A stretch of DNA of 64,000 nt from Clarireedia homoeocarpa (Eukaryota; Ascomycota; Leotiomycetes; Helotiales; Rutstroemiaceae). Location: the NCBI GenBank assembly GCA_001465935.1, contig LNKV01000030.1:441443-505442 (forward strand). The letters are read 5' to 3'. The notes below the pieces were generated by a model. That model did no database searches. It was given only the letters and a program-made list of their open reading frames with translations, and was not told the origin of the DNA. The translations under genes were made by a program, and so were the position numbers. Of the stretch, positions 1-13,510 are shown piece after piece; the stretch's first letter is position 1; each line of letters begins with the position of its first letter.

Positions 1-60
1 ACACCATCCCGCAAATAAAAAACCAAAGAAATAAGAGAAAAGGCTAAAAACATCACATAC

Positions 61-567
61 CGGCGGCTCCGTCTTCCAAAGCGGTCTCCCCCTCCCCAAC
101 TCCCTCTCACAAATTCCAAAACTCCTCAAAACCCCAACCTCCACCTCCTCCAGATATCCCGGCAGCTCAAACTCATCACCACCGCCATGCACCCCCCACC
201 ACAAATGATTCACGTGATATACGTCGGCGCCGGTGATCGCGACGTTGAGGATCTGGAACACGCTGATGGCGATGCGGTCGGCGGACCAGCCGCTGCGGTG
301 GGCGAGCGCGCATACGAGGGCCACGCCGGAGAGTGTGAGCGGGGGAAGAGTCAGGGAGCCGGTGTAGCGGGAGAGGGTGCGGGGAGAGCGGCGAGAGGCT
401 TGAGATAGAGATGAAGAGGAGGAGGAGGTGTTGGTGTTGGTGGTGGTGGGGATTTGAGTTGGGGGTGGAGGGATGGGGGTGCTGCTGGTATCGGTGCTAG
501 CGAAGATGGAGGAGGAGGAGGAAGTTATGGGGGAAAGGGGAGAGAAGGTTTCAGATAGATCTGACAT
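61..567 (-). CDS. Unrecognised protein, 5' exon only; gene runs off the left edge
   Basis: An open frame starts at the ATG at 567 and stays open for 169 codons to a GTATGT donor at 60-55, in phase 0, so this is exon 1 and the rest lies outside the window. The first 60 or so residues are low complexity (runs of Ser, Pro and Thr). They are followed by a moderately hydrophobic stretch around residues 75-110 and a segment rich in Trp/His/Gly (LWWGVHGGG). I recognise no family. The start is the first in-frame ATG and has a purine-rich context. The 507-base open frame with a perfect fungal donor makes a real gene likely. Confidence 0.6.
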
Positions 568-3500
568 CCTTGATTCGATGACTTGGTTGGTTGGTTAATT
601 GATCGGTCGGCGGTGGTGGTGGTTGGGCAAAAGGATATACCGGAAAATGAAGATGTATACTCAAAATCCAGATATAGACGGAGAGTCTGACGCCAAAAGC
701 TATACGAATTTGACAAAACTGAGAGAAGTCCGTCGTCCGGTCGCAGCTGCTGTGCTTTCCCTCGCACTAGGAAATAGCTCGAGAACGAAAATAGAAGAAG
801 AAAGAATATCTACACCAAGTCAGTCAGTCCGATCGAAAGCACTCCAACCGAGTTCAAAAAAAAAAAAAAAAAAACAAATCAAAGTCCGTTCACGGTACAG
901 ATTAATAGAAAAGTGCAGAAGCAGGTCAAAAGGAAAAGAGAACTGGATTCTAGAAGTGTGCTAGAAAAAAGAGGTACACTAATCCAGTACTATTTCAAGT
1001 GGTCGGCAAAAAGGTAAAAGAGTGAATAAAAACTACGGCCGAAGAAAAAGAACAGCCGTATGCGAAGAGGAAGCAAAGAAGCTAGGGCAGGCTTTCATAC
1101 CGGATTCTGTAATGCTGGTAGGATTTCGATGTGTAGAAGGGTACTGTACGATTGCGCTCTTGCTGTGTGTGGGAAATTTAACCGAGCAGACCCCCCTTTT
1201 GTCTGATGTTGGATGTGATGCGATTGGGGGTGTTATTTGGAGGATTTGCATGAATAAGGATTTTGAAGATGGGAAAGAAGAATAGTAGGTCCCGGAGAGC
1301 AGGGTTGATGTCTAGAGACCAAAAAAAAAAAAAAAAAAAAAAATGAAAAAAAAGAATGAAATGGGTTGTGAGAGTTGTGAGAGTTGTGAGAGTTGGGTGC
1401 GGCCGGTTGAATTGGTAAATGATGTTAGACTGAGGATAGTCGGGTACTAGGTAGACGGAAACTTTGGTGTCGGTGTTTCTACAGATATCTTTAATATAGA
1501 ATCCTGTTGAGGGGAAAGAAGGTGCTTCTTCATGAAATGTTTATAGGTTAAGAGGATAGTATGTCTCTATGATTATCGGCGGTAGATGTTGGGCGAATAC
1601 TTGCCAAGTGGCTTGTTGGTGTTTCTTGAATCCCTTCGAATTTATTAGAAAACTGTAGGAAAGTTGAGTTTCAGTGTTGGTGTAATCCGAGCGCTTGTTT
1701 CTATCTATGATTAAGATATTTGAGATGTGTAAGTCCAAGTGTGTTTCCAGCTAGTGAGGATCCACGATGGACGGAGGTTAGATGCTGCAATCTGGGTGAC
1801 TGCGATGTTGTTTCGGATTCTTTGAAAACAAGCACAACTAGAGCTTAAGGGACAGTAGTGACTTCTCAAACGAAGTGAGTCCACACAGCGGATACGGTAG
1901 GAGGGAATCCGGTGCCTTTTAACGTGTTCAAGAGACGAGAGACACTTATAGACTGAATGAACCTTCACTGATCAGAGACTCTTTAGATGTGGCAAACTCT
2001 CGACTGAAGAAAAAAACTAGTCGATTGTGTAAGGAAATTACCCTTAAACTGGTCGCAACAGGGGTAATTTGGGGAGGAGAAAAGAAGAAAAAGTTTGTGG
2101 TGAAGAGAAGACTCGTGGGAAGATAAAAAGGGAAGAGGATATGGAGGATACATGCTCCCCAGAAATTCAGGTCTGATATCGGGGAGACTTGACAGGAGGA
2201 TTGTCGGTTGGCTTAGTACAGCTGTAGGTGAAACCGATTCATGGCACTATACTTAGTCATAATGGGATCTAAGTAAATGCAGTTGAATCGGTTCGAATTC
2301 TCTAAACTAGGTGGGAGGGGGAGCTGGACTATATAGACCTTCTCTCTCGTACTAATTACTATGCTACAGTGTGTATCCTATAACCTGTAGTCCCTCTTCC
2401 GTAGTTCAGTGAATACACTGAACCGACAAGGATGTCGGTGGTGTAGCTTTGCAATCTTAAGAGTTTGGTTATGGAGGTTGCAGTCGCTACTCTAAACCAC
2501 AATCAGCCCAGATTAAAATGTGAAGGACTTCAAAGTTTGAAGGAATGATTAAAGAGATTGCTGGCTGATTGGATAGAGTCTATATGACAGTACGAGCTGG
2601 AGCAATTATTGTTTGATTTCTAAGAACAAGAGAGCGGTTCCCAAGTGCAAGATATCGTCGCCTGGAAGGCCCTGTGTGATTCATAGATCTCAAGTTCAAT
2701 AGGCATTGCCGGTGTCGGTAATGCTTCTTCATTGAATTGGCTAAAAGGACAAGAACGTAGTGAAGTATTCTGGTAGAAGCAATATTGGGGGCTTTTTTAG
2801 GAAGACAGTTGATATGTGATTCACAAATCTGTAATTCACTTCCATTCAAGAGATTCGCTTACCCCTTTCTATTCTGGGTGACCATGTGAGCGGAAGGGGG
2901 CGCAGCGATGAGAAATTGAGGCAAAGCTATCTCAAAGACGTCTAACTTTATATTTCTTTACATACTGCTCCGGCAGACATAAAGGGTTGCAAACAGAGGT
3001 ATAGACAAAATGCCCTTGATAGTTACCGGATTGCTGCGAGGGTAACCTATGAATTGTACACCGTCCTAAAAGACTTTTATGGCCATGGATCTTTACATTT
3101 GAGTTATAAAAGATACAGGTGGAGCAAAGGTAATCGCAGTTAAGGATATTTTTGGACAAGTACAAGTGATTTTCCACATTCCATGGGTCGTGACTACCAT
3201 TCACTTTTGAAACGCATGCTTCCTGCTGTACGTCGTTCGATATGCGCGCATGTGAACATCTAGCTGTGAAACTAGTTATTAAACAGAAATGATTTGAATA
3301 GCTGACATATGACAACGATTGCCGCGAAAATTGGTAAATATAAGATGTATGTGTGTGTTCTTGTTGATTGCACGGAACGTGTTCCACTAGGAATAGCACC
3401 TAAACCCGCGAGCTTTTCAGATACTTTTGTTGGCACCAACAGGCAGTCACTTAGAAGCGTGTTGGCCACATAGAGATTGACAGACATATCAAGAAGCGAT

Positions 3501-6500
3501 GGTGGTTCCTTCCATGGTCAAATGTGGAATCATATTGTCCTTCTCGATATTTCCAAATTCCATGATGCGACGTGGGGTATTTGATGCTGACGGAAGCCAT
3601 AATCATGGTGAGCGCACTCGCGTCTTTTCCAAGGCGTTTTCCATATTTGTTTCAAAGACGATGTATCGATGCCAGCCCTAGGGTTCGTGTACTGTTGGGA
3701 TACCTGCGGTCCAGACAAACTTCTATTTAGTATTGTGGGACACTTTGGTCGGTTATCATTGTCGGTTAATTCCCGTTCCCAACAGCACCATGAGCACAGA
3801 GGGAGGTTGGCATGCGGCATGAATTCTCCTATGCAAACGGTATCCGAAAAGAATTCGAGGCCGGCTATTCTGGAAACGTCGATCTTCTTGGTTGTATACA
3901 TATGACGATGCATTGTTGGTGGAGAAATGCACGCATTGCCGATTCGGATTGGGTGGACGCGATGCAAGACCCTGAGATTCTTGGGCCATGCGTGATTGTG
4001 AAGTAGTGCAGGCACTTGCGACTACTAGTCTACTGTATGGTGGAGGGTTAAAAATATGTGTGCACTTGCGCAAGTCCTGGCATTCAAATCTTGATTTGAG
4101 CATCAGGGCCCAAGGAGAGTCCGACCTTCCGGTATGTGCATTGCTGGAATGAGATGAATCGATGCGCGGTGGTGCATTGGTTTCTGCTTCTTGCATTTGC
4201 GAACGGACGATCATCGGGGATGTTCGTGTAGAATATTGTATAAGTGCCTGTACCCAGAGTGTGGCGCCTGGTGGAGAGCATCGTATGACGACACGGTGCT
4301 GTTACCGCAAAGTACACCACCACCTTCTGAAAGGCTTCTTTGCAGCTTCTTTTTGTGGCAGAACGTCTGTTTCCCATTGGTGATATTTGTCAATGGTTGC
4401 GTCTCTTTTGCCATCCGACAGGAAGATCTTATGAAGATCGGCACGTCTATACCAAAAATGGAAGGCTTTGCCTGTTACCGTACGAAAATCGGCGTTTGGT
4501 CAGGCATAGAATTACATACCATGAGACCATCTAGATGGCAGATGCTCGACTGCCGTTGCTAAGGTACGGCTCAGCATGTACTCAGTTGTCCGAGAAGTCC
4601 TTTGCATATGCAAAAGGATATGTGTGTAGAAGCCATACCGTTTTCTCGACAAGAAGCCTTGCCACCATTACGGGATATAATTGATCCATGGTTCGTTCAT
4701 GCTGCAAAACATAAAGGGGCCATGCGCAAAATACACCGGATGCCATCCCCCACCACTCCGACATAGAGGCAAGCTTGACGCTTTCAAATTGGTCCGGATA
4801 TATTCCGAACGAATGAGGTATCTTGTTGTTAAGATGATGCAGTGCCATTACCATTTGCGAGTGTCGATAAGTTTTTCTGGGGGTAGCTGATGTGCAACGA
4901 GTAATGTAGGTCGGCAGAGGAATGCAAGTTGACGTTCTTGGGTACAAAGGGCCTAGAAGATAGGCATCTGGTCCTTTCATCTCATACTAGCTGCAGCATC
5001 TTGACTGGTTGATATCCACTATGAGGAAGGGGTTTTTCTTTGGATGGAGCTTCCAGATGTCGTATGTTGTGTGGGCATCCATACTGTGTGGCATGAATGC
5101 TACCCATACCCGCTTGGGGAAGGCAAATAACGACGCCCGGTTATGCATCTCTGTACGAAGCTTTCTAATTTAATCCTGACGATCTTGCCGGTAAGTAGGT
5201 CGATGCTGGTAGATACAGAATACCGTAAATACGCACCACCTAGAAAGTACCTTTCTTGAACGCATTTGTACTAGAACATGTGGGAAGAGCAGTCAGCAGG
5301 CACTCCTAGACTCCTCGAAGTATATGCGACTAACATTGCATTGGGATATTTGTGGAGCCCAGCCGTTCATGAACATGAACTAGAAATTCCGGGGTAGGAG
5401 CAGGAGCAGGAGCAGTCTGGCAGCCCTCTACTACCTCTACTTCGTAACCTCCACTAAAAAATCCATCTCTCCCAAAGCTTTCAAGGTTTCGAGGCTTTGT
5501 CCCTGGCTTCCATTAGTGGTCCCAGTCACTGCTCCAATCAGTTCCTGGTTGCTCTGCATTGCTCGCCGTCGTTGATTTGTGGACGGGTGAAGTTCGGGTT
5601 GCACGTTCTATTCATACCGTTCGCTTCCGCGCAACTTACTACTCTCAACTACTCGAGACGCCGTTGATTTGCTCATCCTTGCAAGGTCAAGACAAGGTCA
5701 AGACAAGGTCAAGACCAGAGGCAAGAAAAGGCACATATGGAGCGTCGCACGCATCAAGCCACTTCACACTCTACGCCCGTTTCCGTTAAGCTTAAGGGCT
5801 CATTGTTTTTCCTATGCAAGCGATTAACTACTCGTTCATTCAACACGTTATTTGATTTATGGATATTTTTATTGACCATGTCGTACGAACCGTCGAAAAA
5901 AGAGGTCTTCACAGGAAAAACCTTGCTCGTCTCCCAATCCTTGTGCTTGGTATGGGGTGAGGAGAGAAGAAATGGGAAGAATGGATTTATGGGATATACC
6001 TCTCGTCCCGTGTATACTTACCGTGATGCCCATTCTATGTTGTCTTCCCAGGCGGCTTTGATAGTTTGAGAGCTTCATTCCTGTTCCAACAAAGTCCCTT
6101 GGCACTGCAGGATAAACCACCCTTTTGTTATGGGGTATGCCGCTCGCCGAGGCTGAGAGATCTTTTAGATTACAAGGGAGCTCACTGGAATACCAGGTAC
6201 CAGCTTGATGTCTCTCTGTCAACTCTTTCGTCGGGATAAACGGCAGTCACTACATTATATGCACCGTGATTTCGGATAAAAAGATACTTACAGTAGCGCT
6301 CGTCCTCGATGGCACCTTCACGATGGCGCTAAACTGGGACGAGAGAGAGGCTTTTTGCACGTACATATCCCTCTCACTATTGACATGTCGCGCCCGTTCG
6401 CCATAAGACTCGGGAAAACAAACGGAAAAGAAAAGCTGGGGAAACCAGGGTCTGGAATCTACCTCGTCTACTCTTGCAGCATGGCCTTGATATAAGGTCT

Positions 6501-6618
6501 TCGAGCCCTTACTCGTCCAAATTATGTGGATTGTAGCCGTGAGTCCCTATATTTGGTAGAACAATATGGCGAGTTGAGAGCTCTCAAGAAGACCCTCTTC
6601 TTTTTCGTCTGCCTTGTG

Positions 6619-6619
<1 letters not shown>

Positions 6620-6659
<40 letters not shown>

Positions 6660-6672
6660 TACATACATACAT
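6620..6672. repeat. CA then CATA microsatellite
   Basis: About 18 CA units run directly into four CATA units. It lies in gene-poor DNA and makes the apparent His/Thr-rich and Cys/Val-rich frames on the two strands artefacts. Confidence 0.95.
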
Positions 6673-7120
6673 GATCCATATCTAACGTCTCCGAGCGTTG
6701 CAGTGCATGGCATAGCATGGCATGACATAGGCATTAAAGATCATATTCAGCTCAATTATTGGTAATTTACTTATCAGACTGTCACCCGAAAGGAAGAATT
6801 CGGCTTTTGTCCCAAGGAAGGTAAAATGGATGTCAGGTGAGGACGGGTGTGTGGGAATTGGTCATGGATTGGTGTAAGAATGAGCTGGTAGGGGCTGGTG
6901 GCTCATTTCTCCTGCTGCCGTTCTGTAAGACGGTTCCGAGGCAGGCGAGAGGCATGGAAAGCATAATACGATCGGATATAGCACAGCGAATGAGACGGTG
7001 GAATTGATTTTACCTTGCACATTCTCGTCATCCGCAAGGTACAGGCGCATGTCCAACAGTGCTAAGCAAAGGCCTAGACATGCTAGAAAGTGCTCAAATC
7101 CTTTCCAGCCACCTGGACAG

Positions 7121-7156
7121 CTGTATGCTGTATGCTGTATGCTGTATGCTGTATGC
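7121..7156. repeat. Seven-base tandem repeat (CTGTATG)
   Basis: About five head-to-tail copies of CTGTATG in gene-poor DNA. Confidence 0.9.
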
Positions 7157-8487
7157 GCACTGCATCTCAAAGTCTGTTTACTCGTACAGTGCACATCCTC
7201 GTATCTTATCGTACTTGTAGCTCGACAAGCTTGGATCGTTCGATGGCCCCCCTTTCGCCCCCGATATGTACCCGTCTGGGGTCTGGAGAAATGAGATTTC
7301 TGATGGAGTAGAGATGAAGGGCCCAGGTTGCACGCACAGATCGAGCTTTTGCAGGCAGGATTTGACAGCCTCAAGGTCATACAAAGGGCACTTGCCTAAG
7401 TATGCCGTACGAGTCTAGGAAAGGAAGCAAAGCGAGAAAAGGGTCAAGTTATGGATGAATGATGGTCGATGTTACAGCATTATGTAACACATTTTTTTGG
7501 TCGCTTGATGTCAACGAACGGACGGAAATAACATGAAGCATTAAGATACCTGCATACGCACACGAGGGATTTTAATCTCCCAATCTACTTAGCTTTGCAT
7601 TGGTACTACTTAACCAATTGATCAGCCCCTTCGGATAAGAGCGCATTGGTGATGGTGGAGCACCAAGAAAGTCAAACACAGTCGGTGTCGACGGTATTTC
7701 TGGGACTGGGTTGCTGTTGTTTATTTCCAAACTCTCTCTACTCGGAATGCTATTTTGCATCTTCACCGTTCCCCCTATTGCAGGATTCCAAATACAGAGT
7801 TGGGAAGCGGAGACTGTACCAAGTAGACAAGTTTCATGGTTCTGGATGCTATTTACAGCTATGGAACATCTAGAAGGCCTTTCCTCCACCAACCAACCAC
7901 GACTGGTGCGATGCGAAACGGAATATACCACCTACGTACCACGGCCGACACAACATGTCCACTCGCACTGTGCTTCGTACTGCAGTCCTTGGATGTCGGC
8001 TGGTGGGTAGGTCGGTCTACCTCTCTCTTTCAACCATGTGTACGAAGTATGGAGTACGAAGCTTTCAACGGTATGTACCACACACAATACGATACGGTGG
8101 GAACGGCAGCCCATGCCTGTAGAAACTATGTAATGGGCGGGCCTGCCTTGTCTACGGAGAAATAAAAAGAGCGCTATTTACAAACAGAGAATGAAAGCCG
8201 AAAGCGGCGGTGGCAACAAGGATGGGAATGGCTTGGTCGACGTGATGATCATAGAAAGAACGACGGAAGGCTGTGTGTGGAAGAAAAAAGATGGCCATGT
8301 TTCATGGTTTAGATGAATAGCAGCGTTGATATTAATATGGCTTTGCCCGGATATATTCATCCTGCCGACCTCGATAGCCGGAACGAAAGAATGGTCCGGT
8401 GCAATCGCAACACAAGTGAACGTCGTAGGTATTGAATTGTGCATATGGGCGCATATGGACCATTGTCGCTTTTGTCGCTTTCATCGC

Positions 8488-8491
8488 TAGC

Positions 8492-8524
<33 letters not shown>
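8488..8524. repeat. AGC trinucleotide repeat
   Basis: About twelve AGC units with one AGT interruption. It gives poly-Ser, poly-Ala or poly-Leu in different frames, none in a credible gene. Confidence 0.9.
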
Positions 8525-8525
<1 letters not shown>

Positions 8526-10424
8526 TCGCTCCTCGGCTTACCGGATTCGTTCTCATGAGCGTTCCCGATTTTAAGTCCTTTTTCTTTGTGCTTGTGATGC
8601 GCGCTGATGACGATGCTGACAACTGTGGATTCTTCATGTCCGAACAGCGGCAACTTTTGCAGCCAGCCAGCCGATTCACTCACAGACAGGGAGACAGTGA
8701 ATGGATTGAAAGAACGGTCTTTGCTGGAAACACTTCATGCTCCATACTTCATGCCTTTTGTAGTCTTGCGGTTTGATGTGCCCGCTGCCATCCAGAGCCG
8801 TTTGTAGCCGTGCTGTACGAAGCAAGCATTTACCTAACTGTAACTGCGGATTTGGTTAATCGCTCGCTTGTCGTGGAATGGGCGTTATTCGGGAACATCT
8901 TTTGCAGAGTGGCAGCCCAGCTTTTCATCACTTAGAACTAGTCGAGGCAATATACCTACCTGGGACAAGATAATCATCCTCGCCCTTCCTAGTCTGGGGG
9001 AACACGACCTGGAGATTCCAACGGCCAAGATTATCCAGTTTTATCTGATCAAACATCCGTCGACTACATCATCTGCGCCGACGTCGTCAATTCATGAATA
9101 TCCTGCCCTGGAAAACCTCGAGACCCATCCCACCCAACGGCAACGAAACTTTAACAAACACACCGCACACGTCTTCCACGTCTTCCACATCTGCTTCTTG
9201 TCTTCTTCGTCCTTCCTTGTCTTCGCAACCGCTACTCCGTACCGCTACATCTCCTAAACGCCTAATGGTTGGCTATTGTTCTTTCGGCTCCTAAACTAGG
9301 GACCATCTGGCAGTTTAACGTTATTCTACACAACGGACTCAGGACAGCCATTCTGCTATTCTTGCCCAAGAGATCCTCCTAAGCCCAAGCTGGCAAAAGG
9401 CGTGTACGAAGTGTAAGGACTAAAGAGAGCTATCCCCAACCCCAGCCGGGTCGTCTCCACTCATAGACAGGTTCTATCCACAGAAAATCGTCTCAGAGTG
9501 CTCCTAGGTAAGGATACTTCTCTTTGGCCCAATGACAACCCCAGACCCTTTTTGTAGTGCATGATCAATTAATCAAATGATTGGTCGACAAGCAGGTCAT
9601 CCTCCCCCAGTCTCCACCTTTATCCTTTCCCTTGTGGAGAATTTGGCGCAGAGACCTTTTTCATCCACCCATCTCGGCCCACGGAGGCACACAGCTACTA
9701 CGACTACATCCTGCGACTACTGCCACTATTGTGACTACCTACAGTACTACAAGTCTACAAGCTGCAGCTTTGTATATGGTTTCCGGGAATCGGCTAGCTA
9801 CCATACCATTCATACCATCCATAATTGTGAAAGAGCCTTTCCCTTTCTACCAAGCCCGCCAAAACCATCAAAGACTCCAAAGACACTCGTGGCTTCCACA
9901 GCCACCCGGACGACACTTGCTCTCTTACCCACTTCCCACTTGTCATTGTACCTTCCGCCCCCCCGTACCTATACCCATAACCTCTCATTCTGTCATCTCC
10001 TAGTTCGTACCATCAGGCTCAAAAATATCTGGTTCTTTTTCCGTTTCCTGCTACAAGAGATACAAGGCCGGGCGCCCTGCAGACGCAAACTGAAGGAAAT
10101 AATTTAATACACCCTAATTACTGGTCTGCAGAAACGAGAATTTTAGCTATTGGGTCGGCTAAAGCTACAACAACGGCCGAAGGTTGCAGCAGCGGAAAAA
10201 GGCCTGAGTGGATTCATTCCTGCTGCAGGAGCTGCAACTTCCCAGGACGAGGGACCCGCCAGTATTGGGCCATTAGCAAGCTTGTAAGACGAATATCTTT
10301 TCTTTATACCTTTGCCACGAACATACACCTGAACTGCGAACGAATGGAATGCTGAGCGACTTATAGCATGCAAACACTTTTGTAGGAAGTTATTTCATAT
10401 AATATATCTACGACCTCTTCGACA

Positions 10425-13400
10425 ATGCTGGACGAATCAACAAAACATCAGCAGCCGCCGCTTACAATGCCTGAGGCGACGTCATCTATTACTGTTGAGT
10501 CGGCTGGCATGCTCAATAGCGGGGAGAATGGTAAGAGAACAATCGTCGTCCTAACATTGTTCAAGCACAACCTTTTATGGCTGATTGCATTCTGTTCTTC
10601 TCCTCGTACTATGATTGCACTTACTGACAATTCTCATCAGCTCTTCCAGCAAATACAGCCCCGAAACCTGCGAACAATTTCCCCCCACCTAAGACCGACA
10701 AGCCTCGACCCCATGTTTGTGGAACCTGTCAGAGATGCTTTGCTCGTTTGGAGCACCTGAAACGTCACGAACGATCGCACACAAAGGAGAAGCCATTCGA
10801 ATGTCCAGAATGCGCGAGATGTTTTGCGCGGCGAGACTTGCTGCTGCGACATCAGCAGAAGTTACATATGACTACAACTCCTTCGTCGAGACCGAGGAAT
10901 CGTCGAGAAAGTACGACTAGCACTACAGCAGCGGCTGGTGGCCCTGGACGGGTAAGGAAGGGATCCATTGCCAATTCAAGCGCTGGAGCTGCGTCCATGA
11001 GACCAAGAGCAAATACCATCAGCCATGTTGACGGAGCCCATATGCAGTTGATGGCGGCAGCGAATGCCGCACATGCTGCAAGAACCAATAATGTGGCTCC
11101 AAGCCATACTCATATACACAGCCGGCATCCAAGCCTCGCGGGACTACCAATGCAAAATGATTACCCTTTTGGTGGGATGTCTGCTGCGATGGGCCAACGA
11201 GGGATCAACCATGCGCTACCAAAACTGGAAACCCATGGATTCAACAACATAGATTTCTCAGGTGGCCTGCGGACCGCTCCAATTGCTGGTGCATTCAACA
11301 ATCATGATTTTGACATGGAGGGATTCATGTTTAACAATGGCTCGACCATAAACCCCAACGCATTGCACTACAATGACTCACCACCATCAATGGCAATTGA
11401 TGCCATGTCTCCCTTCAATCAAACATTTCCGGATATCTCGGCCAACCAAGTGTTGGATGAGAACTTTGACTGGATGACTGGATTTGAGCATCAGATGTCC
11501 TTTGATCCGTCCAACGAGAATGCCATTGATGGATCTTCACCGTCTGCCATTAGCACCGCTAGCCAAAGTGGCATCAGTGAGGTGATGCTTGACGGATCCA
11601 ACAATCCAGCTACTACTTCGGTGTCTATGTGGCAGCAGTCAATGATGGCACCTCCATTGATGACCCCTAACCCGTTTACCATGGACCTGGGAAATCCGGG
11701 CTTTCCGGACTTGATGAATGGAGGTCCCATGTCACCACACAGTCTTCCAAAGCATGCGAATGATCCATACTTCTCTACACCGCCACCATCTATGAGTTCT
11801 CTGAGCCCTTCTGTGATGTCAGGGTTAAACACACAAGGATTCCACGCTCCAATAAATCTTGGTCCAGAAACTCCGATCTCAATGACTGGTAGCATCCACA
11901 ACAGTTTACCACTCTCCACAATAACTGAGTCCACACGGCAAGCATTGTTAGCTGCCCTTGCTCAATGCACCAGCTTTGGCTCGCGCAAATATTCTTTCCC
12001 GTCGATTAATTCTCCGTCTCCGCTCTCCCCACGATTTTCTGGCCGAGCAAACAGCGTCACTGAAGGTACTCGATTGCTTCCGAGCACGTCGGATCTTCAA
12101 AGATACATCAGCGCTTATATACGTTACTTCCATCCCCATATGCCATTCTTGCACATTCCAACGCTGTCTTTCGATGTCCCCGTCTACTCGAACGATAGCA
12201 GAGGAACTGCTAGCTGGATCGGAGGGCGTGGGTGCCTTATTCTTTCAATGGCTGCCATTGGTGCTTTATATGAACTGGATAATCAGCAATCTAAGGAGCT
12301 ATTTGATTCTGCAAAGAAAATGTTGCAACACTATTTGGAGGAGCGTCGAAAAGCAGATGTTCGCAAAGCAGATCACCGTAAGACCTCGATAGACCATGGA
12401 TCTAGGGCATCTGAAAGCTCTGCTCACACACCCGTATGGCTTGTCCAAGCTATGCTATTGAATGTGTTTTATGGCCACATTTGTGGAGACAAAACTGCGG
12501 GAGATATTGCTAGTACTCACTGTGCGGCTTTAGTCAGTCTTGCTCGGGCAGCAGATTTAATTAGGCCTGCGCGACAAGATAATGGATCTTCACAACAGGA
12601 TGTCCGTATGACTGATGGTGACGGCACTATAAACGATAATATCAAAACTGAAATTCCGGACGATCAGCAGGAATGGCATACATGGAAGGCCAAGGAGGAA
12701 AGAAAGCGTACTCTTTTCGCTGTTTTCATTCTCTCCAGCCTTCTTGTATCTGCATACAACCATACCCCTGCCTTACCTAACTCCGAGACTGTTTTGGACC
12801 TGCCATGTGACGAAGAATTTTGGTCGGCTGAATCGGCCAGCAGCTTTTATGCTAAGGGTGGTGCAAAGATGGCGGATCATAACCAAATCACGTTCCACGA
12901 TGCCTTGGGCGAACTTCTACGGACTAGCGAGAAACAACAATACCAGCAGGCTCAACACCAGTCCCAAGCTTTCGGTGGTAACCACACGTCACAAGAATTA
13001 CCACAGAGCGATCTCAAGCTAAGCACTTTCGGTTGTTTAATTCTTATTAATGCGTTACATAACTATATTGTGAGTCAACCCCGTCATATACAGGGTTGGG
13101 AGTAAATAAATACGTTTCAGCATCACTAACAACCGATTTTCCCACAGTGGGAAACTAGGCAAAGACATTCTAACAAGGTCTGGACCAACGAGGAAACAGA
13201 AAAAATGCATCGCCACATCGAGCCGGCTTTGAAAGCATGGCAAGCTGCTTGGGCGAGCAATCCTCAACACACTATGGAACGGCCAAATCCATGCAATCTT
13301 GGTTCGCTGTCATCAGATAGCATTCCTCTTCTGGATCTAGCTTATGCTCGGCTCTTTGTAAACTTGTCGAAATCAAAGGAAAAGTTTTGGCAACGCGACT

Positions 13401-13510
13401 ATGATGGTATCGCTGCGGAGCTTTCCAGAGGAGGTGATATGATGCAGCATACAGAGCACTCTCCTAGCTCTTTGACTGATTCAGCTGATCCATTAGATAT
13501 CGGATCATGA
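10425..13510 (+). CDS. C2H2 zinc-finger transcription factor with fungal-specific domain (AmdX/Adr1-like)
   Basis: Three exons: 10425-10530, 10641-13069 and 13148-13510, giving 965 residues. Intron 1 uses GTAAGA and an ACTGAC branch; intron 2 uses GTGAGT and CACTAAC. Splicing joins the Lys/Pro-rich linker to two adjacent C2H2 fingers: Cys62/Cys65/His78/His82 and Cys90/Cys93/His106/His111. The finger linker HTKEKPFEC and the RxEHLKRH helix resemble AmdX/Adr1-type DNA-binding fingers. A long Ser/Pro/Asn-rich middle follows, then from about residue 520 a fungal-specific transcription-factor domain (ARCFARRDLLLRHQQKLH fingers upstream; FHPHMPFLHIPTL marks the domain start). It should be a nuclear regulator of metabolism; AmdX acts on acetamidase genes in Aspergillus, and the target here is unknown. 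It lies about 7 kb from the peptide locus, so control of that locus is only possible. Confidence 0.88.

Larger units (their letters stand above)
568..10424. other. Long gene-poor stretch upstream of the zinc-finger gene
   Basis: About 9.9 kb in which I find no ORF with recognisable protein character. The longest frames (up to about 175 codons) overlap one another on both strands and have random composition. The segment holds poly-A tracts near 857 and 1320, CA/CATA, CTGTATG and AGC microsatellites, and a pyrimidine-rich stretch from about 9.5 to 10.0 kb that could be the leader of the gene starting at 10425. A non-coding transcript or a fast-evolving small gene cannot be excluded by reading. 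Confidence 0.5.

Noticed and set aside
2932..4980. Cluster of overlapping frames of 60-160 codons on both strands
   Set aside because: Random composition, rich in Cys/His/Trp, no splice-connected domain and no repeat or transposon signature.
7572..8165. Overlapping frames of about 110 codons
   Set aside because: Several frames of similar length on both strands with no domain; expected by chance.
9577..10107. 176-codon plus frame before the zinc-finger gene
   Set aside because: Pyrimidine-rich DNA giving Ser/Thr/Pro/Leu. More likely leader sequence; an overlapping frame looks just as plausible.
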